Source of the DNA: JBALVT01 sp045110675
Lineage (GTDB): Bacteria; Pseudomonadota; Gammaproteobacteria; Pseudomonadales; Halieaceae
Assembly (NCBI GenBank): GCA_045110675.1
Contig: JBGCGJ010000017.1
Coordinates: 62,001 to 126,000, forward strand
Direction: 5' to 3'
Length of the DNA: 64,000 nucleotides
Part shown: one piece after another, positions 36,480 to 44,375 of the stretch
How the letters are laid out: every line of letters begins with the position of its first letter
How positions within the stretch are numbered: position 1 is the first letter of the stretch
Notes under the pieces: generated by a model
Database searches by the model: none
What the model saw: the letters and a program-made list of their open reading frames with translations, nothing else
What the model was told of the DNA's origin: nothing
Program-made: the position numbers and the translations under genes

Positions 36480-37439
36480 CTAATCGTAAATCGGGTGAAA
36501 TCGGTTGAACGCGATCTCGCAAAAAACGCCGGGATCATTGAAGCGACGGTTTTGATTTAACGAAGAAATTCCCTCCATTTCCTGATTGGATAACTCAAAG
36601 TCAAAGATATCCAGGTTTTCCCGCAATCGCTCGATATTCGAGCTCTTCGGTATGATGGTGCAACCGCGCTGCACCCCCCAACGCAGGACTACCTGCGCCG
36701 GCGTCTTGTCATGCGCTTTCGCCGCGTCGACAACCACTGCCTGGGTTAATGCGCTCTCACTGGTTTTCGCCATATCCAGTTCCACGTAGGAGGCTGCCCC
36801 CAGAGGAGAGAACGTGGTGACGGTCAAACCATAGGATTTGGCGAGGCGTATAAGACTTTCCTGGGTCAAATACGGGTGCGACTCTATCTGCAACTCTGCA
36901 GGTTTTACGTTGGCGTATGACATCAAGTCATGAAGCAGACCGGAGTTGTAATTACAGATGCCAATACTGCGCGTTAAGCCCGACTCCAGAACAGCTTCCA
37001 TTGCATGCCAGGTTTCAGAAAGTGGAACCGGGCTAATTTCCATTTTTGGAGACTCGGATTCGGGATCGAACACCCACTCAGGGGGATACCGCGTCTCGAA
37101 TGGCACAAAAGGCTGGGCAATTGGAAAGTGGATGAGATAGGAATCGAGATAATCCAAACCAAGATCATGCAGCGTTCTGCGAAGGGCGGGCTCTACGTGT
37201 TCTTTTTTGTGAAAGGTGTTCCACAACTTTGAGGTAATCCAAAGGTCGGCCCTTCCACAAACGCCTTCTTCGATAGCCCTGGCGATACCAGCGCCAACCT
37301 CTACCTCGTTGCCATAGTCACAGGCACTGTCCAAGTGTCGGTAACCCATTTTGATCGCTTCATATACGACCTCGGAGCACTGGGAAGCATCAATCTTCCA
37401 CAGCCCTAATCCGATCTGCGGTTTTTCCAATTCAGGCAT
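36480..37439 (-). CDS. Aldo/keto reductase, xylose-reductase-like
   Basis: This 319-residue protein is an aldo/keto reductase with the full catalytic tetrad: D37, Y42, K71 and H104 (HLDSACDYGNE, TSKLWNT, LIHFP). The motif PIAQPFVPFETRYPPEWV and the nearby glycosidase suggest a xylose-reductase-like role, reducing an aldose to its alditol with NADPH. The NADPH-binding C-terminal part includes IIPKSSNIERLRENLD. It is the first gene of the operon preceded by the GntR-type operator. Confidence 0.85.
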   Translation of the reverse strand: MPELEKPQIGLGLWKIDASQCSEVVYEAIKMGYRHLDSACDYGNEVEVGAGIARAIEEGVCGRADLWITSKLWNTFHKKEHVEPALRRTLHDLGLDYLDSYLIHFPIAQPFVPFETRYPPEWVFDPESESPKMEISPVPLSETWHAMEAVLESGLTRSIGICNYNSGLLHDLMSYANVKPAELQIESHPYLTQESLIRLAKSYGLTVTTFSPLGAASYVELDMAKTSESALTQAVVVDAAKAHDKTPAQVVLRWGVQRGCTIIPKSSNIERLRENLDIFDFELSNQEMEGISSLNQNRRFNDPGVFCEIAFNRFHPIYD

Positions 37440-37471
37440 GTGTCACTCAAAGGTCAGATGGTTGAATAACA

Positions 37472-37490
37472 TGTATCTTATATAAGACAT
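37472..37490. promoter_or_regulatory. GntR-type operator before the AKR operon
   Basis: The core TCTTATATAAGA is a perfect 12-base palindrome within TGTATCTTATATAAGACAT. It is 33 bases before the AKR start and resembles the site at 31460. The GntR gene is immediately upstream. Confidence 0.65.
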
Positions 37491-37519
37491 ATGTTTTGTC
37501 AATGAGTTAAAAGGCCCGC

Positions 37520-37547
37520 CAAAAAAACCCCAGCTATCAGTCAGCTG
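37520..37547 (-). terminator. Probable intrinsic terminator of the GntR gene
   Basis: On the minus strand, CAGCT-gactgat-AGCTG is followed by GGG and seven Ts. The stop codon lies inside the stem, so the 3' end of the gene is compact. The arms are short, so strength is moderate. Confidence 0.5.
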
Positions 37548-38260
37548 ATGGTCACGGAGTAAACAAAATCAGAGGTGCTGCAGTAGGAACAGCTCCACTC
37601 CACGGTTCGCCCATCAATACTCATGCTGGATCTCTCAACCATCAACACGGCTGAGCCTGTGTCAATTTCGAGTACCTTTGCCGCTCGCGCCGGCGCTTTT
37701 ACCGCGCGCAGCTCTTCCTTTACTTCGGCGACACTCACCCCGTACTTTTCCTGGTACAGGGTGTACAAGGCGTTTGGGTAGGAATCTAATTTGTCGATAT
37801 TCGGAAAAATGGATAGCGGCTGAGTAATGGTCTCGTAAATAGTGGGCTTACCTTTCAGTGATCTTAGGCGAACCATCTCAGCCACCTGAGTTTTGGAGGA
37901 CAGGCCAAGATAGCTTCGCTCCTTCGCCGTTGAGCTGCGCCGCCCCACTGAAATGATACTGGTATCGGGTATCAGACTCTCTTGGCCCGGTTCAGAGAAA
38001 TGAAAGAAGCGGAAGAAAGAACTTTCATGAGTATGCTCGGCAACATAAGTTCCTTTACCCTGACGACGCTCCAGTAATTTTTCAGCGACCAGGTTGTTTA
38101 GTGCTTTGCGAACAGTACCCTGACTTACACCCAGTTCCGCAGCCAACGCCTGCTCACTAGGCAGTGATTCCGTGGGTTTCCAGGTTCCATCCACCAGGCG
38201 TTCCATCAATATGTCGTACACCTGTTTATACAGCGGCTGGAAACCGGCAACTAAAGACAT
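37541..38260 (-). CDS. GntR/HutC-family regulator with UTRA domain
   Basis: This 239-residue regulator has an N-terminal winged helix (about residues 8-75, with PSEQALAAELGVSQGTVRKAL) and a C-terminal UTRA ligand-binding domain (about 95-235). HutC-type regulators usually sense a sugar phosphate or pathway intermediate. Two similar palindromes, before the AKR operon and before the TonB receptor gene, fit the AT-rich dyads bound by this group. It is likely the repressor of the locus; derepression by an imported xyloside or its product is inference. Confidence 0.85.
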   Translation of the reverse strand: MSLVAGFQPLYKQVYDILMERLVDGTWKPTESLPSEQALAAELGVSQGTVRKALNNLVAEKLLERRQGKGTYVAEHTHESSFFRFFHFSEPGQESLIPDTSIISVGRRSSTAKERSYLGLSSKTQVAEMVRLRSLKGKPTIYETITQPLSIFPNIDKLDSYPNALYTLYQEKYGVSVAEVKEELRAVKAPARAAKVLEIDTGSAVLMVERSSMSIDGRTVEWSCSYCSTSDFVYSVTIS

Positions 38261-38424
38261 TTAAGAGTTTCTCCGTAAGTGACACAACACCAGCGGGAAC
38301 CTTAACCGGCTATACGCCAATTTCCAAGCCCCATACAGTGCAACACCATACCACCAAGTTTAAGGAAAACATCATTCTCGATAGAACTCATTGTCAACCG
38401 CTGAACTGACCCTTGAACCAGGCA

Positions 38425-38452
38425 CAAAAAAGGGCACCTTAAAGAGCGCCCT
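38425..38452 (-). terminator. Probable intrinsic terminator of the carbonic anhydrase gene
   Basis: On the minus strand, AGGGCGC-tctttaag-GTGCCCT forms a stem with one mismatch, followed by six Ts. It is 28 bases past the stop of the delta carbonic anhydrase gene. Confidence 0.65.
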
Positions 38453-38480
38453 TGTCAAAGCTGAAACGCCGGCCTAGCGC

Positions 38481-39296
38481 CTATTTAATCTCGGACAAAA
38501 GCTTCGGATTCACGACAAGCTTTCTCACACCATGAGCGTGATCTTCTTCGAAGACATTACTTTCACACCATTTTGCCAGGGAGTTAATATCCAACTTCGC
38601 ACACTTTGGACGAACGCTCCAGGATACCTGTAATGGTGAGCAAACAGAGGCGGAGTAACTCGGCCCCGTGGTAGAGCCGGTAAACTCCACCGGAGTTCCG
38701 GTGTCAAAATCCAAGGATTTCGCCTGATGATAGCCATTTTCAACGTTGCCGCCGTAGGCGTGATCGCCAAAACTCGGTGCTGAAGAATCATTAACCAAAG
38801 TGAACACTTGTGTCTCAACTCTCAAATCGGGATTGGCACAAGCAGATGATGAACATGCGCCCAGACCTTTCCCAGGCTCGATGTCGCAGGAAGTGTGAAC
38901 CCAATGCACTTCGATAGTATCGCCAGGTGCCATACCATTACACACGTCTCCCTTGGGCTTTCTCAATTCAGACTTCGAAAGTGATTTACTGATGCCACAT
39001 TGATAACCAGCGGCATCGCCCTCTCCTGCAAAAATGGAGAAGTCTTTGGCTTTGTGCTCGGCGTTATTGTGAAAGTGAATGTTACACAAGTTCATCTGCT
39101 TGGCATTCGGTGCCAGAGAAAAAACGCGTGAGTTTTCTCCAGCGGTCGAGTCTATGTCTCGGGGAGTCTGCGGGCCGGCACCTTCGCAAACTGGATCAGG
39201 ATGAAACGTCTCGGTGGGATCTGAGCCGGCAAAAGCGGGTGCGGCAAGCAATGACGACAAAACTGCAATGCTGGCGAAGGCGTGTACGATTTTCAT
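38481..39296 (-). CDS. Secreted delta-class carbonic anhydrase
   Basis: This 271-residue protein has a signal peptide (cleavage near residue 23) and the delta-carbonic-anhydrase core: MNLCNIHFHNNAEHKAKDF with H74 and H76 as zinc ligands and E80/H81 nearby, then HWVHTSC with H131 and H134 supplying the third ligand. Several cysteines can form disulfides, which fits a periplasmic or extracellular enzyme. Delta-class enzymes are best known from diatoms and other marine algae and occur in some bacteria. It would speed CO2/bicarbonate interconversion outside the cytoplasm. It stands alone with its own terminator. Confidence 0.85.
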   Translation of the reverse strand: MKIVHAFASIAVLSSLLAAPAFAGSDPTETFHPDPVCEGAGPQTPRDIDSTAGENSRVFSLAPNAKQMNLCNIHFHNNAEHKAKDFSIFAGEGDAAGYQCGISKSLSKSELRKPKGDVCNGMAPGDTIEVHWVHTSCDIEPGKGLGACSSSACANPDLRVETQVFTLVNDSSAPSFGDHAYGGNVENGYHQAKSLDFDTGTPVEFTGSTTGPSYSASVCSPLQVSWSVRPKCAKLDINSLAKWCESNVFEEDHAHGVRKLVVNPKLLSEIK

Positions 39297-39503
39297 TTGT
39301 AACCTCTTGTTAGACCAATAAGATGCCCCGTTTAAACAGGCATGCCCTTATGATACTACAAAACAGCGTCGTCGGATTAAGCGATACAAGCGGCCCAAAC
39401 CACGAATCAAAGTGATTGAGCCTCGGCAACAAAAAATGAAGGCAGGTCAGACCTCGCCCAACCGGGGTAAACCAGAACGGGCGAATAGACCTCATTGAAT
39501 TAG

Positions 39504-41165
39504 CTAACCAGCGAGCTTGTTGAACTCCAATTCCGGAAAATCTGCATCGACGGATTCGCGCAATTTGTCGTAGTAAGCATTGGCACCACCGAAATAAATC
39601 AGTACCCGCGGCTTCTTGTCCTCTATGTTGGCGCCCATCATCCAGGAGTTGACCTTGTCACCCCCAGCCATCAAAGTCTGACCGTGAATCTCAGCGGTGT
39701 GTGCCACCCACTCATCCTCGGCTTTTTGCAGGGGTGAACATACATCATAGCCCTCGCTCTCCATCTTCTTGATACAATCTGTAATCCACATGATGTTCTG
39801 CTCGATAGAAGTCGGCAGATTGGCAAAAGGCGCCTGAGGACCAGTAATAGTAAAGAAATTGGGAAAGTCGGCAATGCAGACACCCATGATGGAATGGGAC
39901 TCTGTTTCCCATTTGTCTTTCAGTCCCAAGCCGTTTAGGCCGCGAACGTCTACTGCTTCTATTGCACCCGTGTAGGCCTTGAAACCGGTGGCTAACACAA
40001 TGATGTCAAACTCATGAAGGTTCTGGGTAGTGCGCACACCCGTTTCGGTAATTTCAACGATGGGTTCGCGATCCTTGATATCGACCAGGTGAACATTATC
40101 GCGATTAAAGGCTTCATAGAAGCCGTGATCCAGCGGTGGCCGTTTGGCGAACAAGGGGTAACCTTTAGGAGTAAGCATTTCTGCTATCTCAGGGTCATTA
40201 ACTCTTTCTTTCATCTTGCCAATAATAAAGTCGGCGGCCATCTTGTTGGATTCGGGATTCACCAGAAGATCGTCGAAGGTTTCGAAGAACCAGCGAAAAC
40301 TTCCCGTCCAATTCTCTTCGAAGATTTTCTGTCGCTCCTCCGGCGGAGTATCTACCGCATTGCGGCCCACGGGACTATTAAAGTTCATACCAAATGAATG
40401 GTTGCGACACCTCGCAATGATCTCGTCATAATTGTCCTTGATTTCCTTTTCCCACTCCGGGGTCATGGGTTTTTGCATCGCCGGGGCTACGAAGCTGGGC
40501 GTGCGCTGAAAAACTGTCACGCTCGCTGCAGTTTGAGCAATGACAGGCAACATCTGCACGGTAGTAGCGCCACAGCCTATAATACCGACCCGCTTGCCGG
40601 CATAGTCCAGTCCTTCCTGAGGCCATCGCGAAGAATGAAAACACGGACCCTTGAAAGTGTCGCGTCCTTCGAGCTTTGGCACATAGGGGTGAGAAATCAT
40701 ACCCATTCCGCTGACGAAATATTTGCACGTAAATTGCTCACCGCCTTCCGTCTTGACCAGCCAGTGCCCCTTATCCTCCTGGAAATGCGCGCTGACAATT
40801 TCGGTGTTTAACTGAATGTGAGGCCACATATCGCATTTGTCAGCCACGAAGTGCATGTAACGATGAGTTTCTTCCCGGCCAGGATAGCGCTGCGACCAGC
40901 TCCACTCTTTAAGGATTTCTTTCGAGAACGTGAGGCAATAGTAGTAACTCTCGCTATCCGTTGCAGCACCCGGGTAGCGGTTCCAAGTCCATGTTCCGCC
41001 AACATCAGACGCCCTGTCGAACACCTTAATTGATAACCCGGCCTCGCGAATGTAGTGAATCATACCGAGACCGGCAAAGCCGGCGCCGATGGTAATGACA
41101 TCGTAATCAGTTTCGCCTTTTGTGCTGGGATTACTGCTTTGGTTCTGTTCTTGCGAAGTGCTCAT
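39504..41165 (-). CDS. Flavin-containing Baeyer-Villiger monooxygenase
   Basis: This 553-residue protein has the type I BVMO layout: an FAD-binding GAGFAG (residues 27-32), the fingerprint F171-x-G-x-x-x-H177-S-S-R-W-P182, and an NADP-binding GCGATT (residues 197-202). The central fold continues to FTITGPQAPFAN and the C-terminus with NIEDKKPRVLIYFGG. It is expected to insert oxygen next to a ketone, making an ester or lactone, with NADPH and O2. I used the ATG at 41165 with GAGG upstream; a TTG at 41174 is open. It follows the acyl-CoA dehydrogenase on the same strand, 72 bases apart, so they form one operon. Confidence 0.9.
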   Translation of the reverse strand: MSTSQEQNQSSNPSTKGETDYDVITIGAGFAGLGMIHYIREAGLSIKVFDRASDVGGTWTWNRYPGAATDSESYYYCLTFSKEILKEWSWSQRYPGREETHRYMHFVADKCDMWPHIQLNTEIVSAHFQEDKGHWLVKTEGGEQFTCKYFVSGMGMISHPYVPKLEGRDTFKGPCFHSSRWPQEGLDYAGKRVGIIGCGATTVQMLPVIAQTAASVTVFQRTPSFVAPAMQKPMTPEWEKEIKDNYDEIIARCRNHSFGMNFNSPVGRNAVDTPPEERQKIFEENWTGSFRWFFETFDDLLVNPESNKMAADFIIGKMKERVNDPEIAEMLTPKGYPLFAKRPPLDHGFYEAFNRDNVHLVDIKDREPIVEITETGVRTTQNLHEFDIIVLATGFKAYTGAIEAVDVRGLNGLGLKDKWETESHSIMGVCIADFPNFFTITGPQAPFANLPTSIEQNIMWITDCIKKMESEGYDVCSPLQKAEDEWVAHTAEIHGQTLMAGGDKVNSWMMGANIEDKKPRVLIYFGGANAYYDKLRESVDADFPELEFNKLAG

Positions 41166-41237
41166 TGTTATCAACCTCGATTAATATTTCGCGGGATTTC
41201 CGAATTTCTATCCAGCTAGCTCCCAGTATTTTGGTCG

Positions 41238-42536
41238 CTAGCTACTGGGCAATAAATGTCCATATTTTTTCATTGCCTGCTCGCGTTGAGTGATGGTGTG
41301 ATAGGAAGGAAACACACCCTGAGCAGGATCGTAATCTCGCAACACGGTTCTGGCTACGGTAACTTTGTGCACCTCGGTAGGACCATCGACCATGCCCAGC
41401 TCGGGAATATTAGCCCACATAGTCATCAGTGCCGTTTCATCTGAGGCACCGATACTGCCATGTAATTGCATCGCACGATAAATCACATCTTGTAGCACTT
41501 TCGGCGTGGCTGCTTTGATCGCCGCAATTTCCTTGCGCACTTCCCGGTTGTACTCTTTGTATTTGTCAATCAGCCAGGCCGTGTAGAGCACGTGCAGGCG
41601 ATACTGCAAAATCTGTGTGTAGCTATCGGCAATTTTGTCCTGGGTCATCTGCTTGTCAGCGAGTAGGCCTCCCTTGGTGGTGCGGCTCAGTACACGCTCG
41701 CACATCATATCCATCGCTTTCTTCAAAACGCCAACGGTACGCATTGCATGATGGACGCGACCGCCACCGAGACGGGTTTGGGCCACGATAAAACCCTGAC
41801 CTTCATCACCAAGCAAGTTGTCCAAGGGTACTCGGCAATTGGTAAAACGAATATAGCCATGAACACCGTCGCCCTGCTCAACATAGGGACCCACCGCCGA
41901 GTTACGCAGAATATCCATACCCGGCGTACCCTGTTCAACCAGAACGATTGATGCGCCTTTGTGAATGGGAACATCGGGGTTGGTCACCACCATGACCAGT
42001 AAAAAAGCGGAGAAACGCGCGTGAGAAGCGAACCACTTCTCTCCATTAATCACCCACTCATCGCCATCGCGCACAGCGGTACAAGTGAACTCTGCCGGAT
42101 CGGAGCCCGCCTGAGGCTCAGTCATCGAGTAACAGGAGGCTATTTCACCGTCGAGCAGAGGTTGTAAGTACTTCTTCTTCTGATGGTCGGTACCGAAGTG
42201 CGCCAGTATTTCCGCGTTGCCTGAATCCGGTGCCTGGCAACCAAACACGCTGGGACCGAAACGACTGCGGCCCAAAATCTCATTCATCAACCCCAGCTTC
42301 ACTTGTCCAAAGCCTTCGCCTCCGAGCTCCGGACCCAGGTGGCAGGCCCACAATCGACGCTCTTTGACAATTTTTCTCAGGGGGGCCATCGCTTTTGCAG
42401 CGGGGGAATCCGGATCCCAGGGATCACCCGGGCCACGGAACACAAGGTCCAGGGGCTCAATCTCGGTGCGGGTAAATTCCTCTATCCAGTTTAGCTGCTC
42501 CTGGAATTCGCTATCTGTTTCAAAACTCCAACTCAC
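41238..42536 (-). CDS. Acyl-CoA dehydrogenase, ACAD10/11- and LvaC-like
   Basis: This 432-residue flavoprotein has the acyl-CoA dehydrogenase pattern: CYSMTEPQAGSDP (about residues 130-142) for FAD and substrate binding, VINGEKWFASHA, and a C-terminal MQLHGSIGASDE then GMVDGPTEVHK segment. This last pattern and the partner kinase gene match the ACAD10/ACAD11/LvaC group, which handles 4-phospho-acyl-CoA. Start is the GTG at 42536 with GGGAGAGA upstream; a longer frame to 42599 runs into the operator. It is divergent from the SDR/kinase/ligase operon. Confidence 0.85.
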   Translation of the reverse strand: MSWSFETDSEFQEQLNWIEEFTRTEIEPLDLVFRGPGDPWDPDSPAAKAMAPLRKIVKERRLWACHLGPELGGEGFGQVKLGLMNEILGRSRFGPSVFGCQAPDSGNAEILAHFGTDHQKKKYLQPLLDGEIASCYSMTEPQAGSDPAEFTCTAVRDGDEWVINGEKWFASHARFSAFLLVMVVTNPDVPIHKGASIVLVEQGTPGMDILRNSAVGPYVEQGDGVHGYIRFTNCRVPLDNLLGDEGQGFIVAQTRLGGGRVHHAMRTVGVLKKAMDMMCERVLSRTTKGGLLADKQMTQDKIADSYTQILQYRLHVLYTAWLIDKYKEYNREVRKEIAAIKAATPKVLQDVIYRAMQLHGSIGASDETALMTMWANIPELGMVDGPTEVHKVTVARTVLRDYDPAQGVFPSYHTITQREQAMKKYGHLLPSS

Positions 42537-42555
42537 CGACTCTCTCCCGAAATTC

Positions 42556-42601
42556 TTGACTTGATTTAAGACTGGTTTAGACTTGCTAGACACAAACAAG
42601 C
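42556..42601 (+). promoter_or_regulatory. Promoter with overlapping operator, copy A
   Basis: TTGACT (42556-42561), a 16-base spacer and TAGACT (42578-42583) form a sigma70-like promoter for the SDR operon. From 42579 to 42601 a 23-base block (AGACTTGCTAGAC, one variable base, CAAACAAGC) covers the probable transcription start and is almost identical to 48717-48739. It contains CTTG and CAAG half-sites 11 bases apart, a possible TetR-type site. Confidence 0.65.
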
Positions 42602-42606
42602 TTATT

Positions 42607-42621
42607 TTGAATAAAATTCAG
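42607..42621. promoter_or_regulatory. TTGAAT-N3-ATTCA palindrome, copy 1
   Basis: TTGAATAAAATTCAG has TGAAT and ATTCA arms around AAA. The same dyad occurs at 57160-57174 and 63896-63912. It lies between operator copy A and the SDR start codon. Confidence 0.55.
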
Positions 42622-42636
42622 GAAGAAATCTACCCC

Positions 42637-43368
42637 ATGGAACCACAAAAAACCTGGCTAATCACTGGCGCCTCTCGCGGAATCGGTCTTGCAGTTGCCA
42701 AACGCGCCATCGCTGCAGGTGATCGTGCCGCAATTTTGGCTCGAGGGGAATCAGTTCTTGAAGCTGCAGACACATTAGGCGAAAACTGCATGGGTCTGCG
42801 CTGCGACGTTGCGAATCGCGAATCCGTGGAAACCGCCATCGGTGGTGTAGTTCAAAGCTGGGGCCAAATTGATTACGTGGTCAATAATGCTGGCGTCCAC
42901 AGAGGCGGAAAAATTAACCGAATCAAGCTGGAAGACTGGCAAACAGTGCTAGATACCAACCTCACTGGGGCCATGAATATTACGGCGGCAGCCAGTGAAC
43001 ATATGGGCGAAGGTGGTTCCATAGTCAACACAGGTGCCGTGGTGGGTTTTCGCGGTTTTCCTGGGGACAGCGCCTATGGGGCGTCCAAGGCGGGCCTTGC
43101 CGGGATGACTCGAGCACTGGCCATAGAGCTGGCCAGCAAAGGGATCAGAGTGAATCTGGTGATACCCGGCCTGGTGTTAACAGAAATGACAGAGGGCCTA
43201 TCCGAAAAAGCACTGGAGTCCATGCGTAAAACAATTCCTCTGGGTCGCTACGGCGAGCCGGACGAAATAGCCGAAGTGATCGAGTGGGTCTCGCGTTCCC
43301 GGTACATGACTGGCGCGTTTATCCCTGCCGATGGCGGGCTCATGAGCAGCTTCGGGATCGCCGGCTAA
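42637..43368 (+). CDS. SDR-family protein with atypical active site
   Basis: This 243-residue protein has the SDR loop TGASRGIG (residues 10-17), NNAG (about 83-86), and Y147-x-x-x-K151. The catalytic serine expected 13 residues before Tyr147 is alanine (A134), in the stretch N131-T-G-A-V-V-G; the neighbouring Thr132 is the only hydroxyl there. It may still be active through Tyr/Lys, or have a different role. The ATG at 42637 has AGGAAG upstream at a longish distance. It overlaps the kinase gene start (TAATG), and in the lva-like reading it would reduce or oxidise a 4-oxo/4-hydroxyacyl-CoA. Confidence 0.75.
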   Translation: MEPQKTWLITGASRGIGLAVAKRAIAAGDRAAILARGESVLEAADTLGENCMGLRCDVANRESVETAIGGVVQSWGQIDYVVNNAGVHRGGKINRIKLEDWQTVLDTNLTGAMNITAAASEHMGEGGSIVNTGAVVGFRGFPGDSAYGASKAGLAGMTRALAIELASKGIRVNLVIPGLVLTEMTEGLSEKALESMRKTIPLGRYGEPDEIAEVIEWVSRSRYMTGAFIPADGGLMSSFGIAG

Positions 43369-44375
43369 TGGCTGCTCAAACCTTTGCAGACTGGGCCGAT
43401 CAAACGCTTGGCCTCAGCAATGCTCGGATCGCGCGCACACTGGCCGGGGGCAACTCCAATCTGACCAGACTGGTAGAAACTGACCAAAGAACACTGGTTA
43501 TGCGCTCTGCCCCGGCTAACACTATTTCGCCTAAAGCTCACCTGGGCGTACAGCGTGAAGCTTCGGTGATGAAGGCTCTGCACCAGCATGTCAAAGTGCC
43601 GGAAGTAGTGCACTGGTGCGATGACACCAGTGTTATCGGTCATCCTTTTGCGCTGATCGAGCATATTAATGGCGTGTCAATTACCGATGAATTGCCGACG
43701 TCCTACCAGGGCGTGGCCGCGGTCAATCAACTGGGTGAGCAACTGGCCGCTGCCCTGGCCACCATTGCCAAGGCGCCCTGGCAGGATATCGGCCTGGAAA
43801 AGCTCGGCAGGCCGGAGAATTTTCTACAACGACAAATCGAGCGCTGGCTGGAAGTGCGGAGACAAAAGGCGACTCGCCCCCTGCCGGAAATCGAGTCTCT
43901 GGGTATATGGCTGCTGGACAACATTCCCAAAGATGGTCCGGTAGGCATCGTGCACGGGGACTACCATCTGGACAACACACTGTGCAGCAGTGAAAACCCC
44001 GAACTGCTGGCGGTCATCGACTGGGAAATGGCCACCGTGGGAGACCCACTGACAGACCTCGGCCTGTTTCTGATGTTTTGGGGTCCGAGAGCCGTGACAC
44101 CGCCAGGCTTTAAACACGTCCAGGGTGTCACACGCTTGACGGGAGCGATTCCCAGGCGAGAGCTCGCCCAACAGTGGCAAGAGCAAAGCGGAATCACCTG
44201 CGATGCACTGGAGTTTTATTTGTGTTTTGCTTTTTGGCGTCTGGCCGCCGTCGTTGAAGGAGCATACGGACTCTACCTGGATGGCAAAGTCGACAGCGAT
44301 TATGCCCGCGGGCTGGAACATGACGTGCCCGCACTACTTAAAGAAGCACAACTTGCAGCAGAAGGAGACTGGTAA
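43368..44375 (+). CDS. APH-type kinase, LvaA/ACAD10-11-like
   Basis: This 335-residue protein is in the aminoglycoside-phosphotransferase-like kinase family. The catalytic loop is H196-G-D198-Y-H-L-D-N203 and the Mg-binding motif is D218-W-E in VIDWEMATVGDPLTDLGLF. The group next to acyl-CoA dehydrogenases phosphorylates the 4-hydroxyl of 4-hydroxyacyl-CoA rather than an antibiotic. I used the ATG at 43368, which overlaps the SDR stop (TAATG). It is followed directly by the acyl-CoA synthetase gene. No small LvaB-like partner gene is visible. Confidence 0.8.
   Translation: MAAQTFADWADQTLGLSNARIARTLAGGNSNLTRLVETDQRTLVMRSAPANTISPKAHLGVQREASVMKALHQHVKVPEVVHWCDDTSVIGHPFALIEHINGVSITDELPTSYQGVAAVNQLGEQLAAALATIAKAPWQDIGLEKLGRPENFLQRQIERWLEVRRQKATRPLPEIESLGIWLLDNIPKDGPVGIVHGDYHLDNTLCSSENPELLAVIDWEMATVGDPLTDLGLFLMFWGPRAVTPPGFKHVQGVTRLTGAIPRRELAQQWQEQSGITCDALEFYLCFAFWRLAAVVEGAYGLYLDGKVDSDYARGLEHDVPALLKEAQLAAEGDW

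Noticed and set aside
43284..43367. 28-residue N-terminal extension of the APH kinase
   Set aside because: It overlaps the SDR in another frame; the TAATG overlap at 43366-43370 gives a better start.
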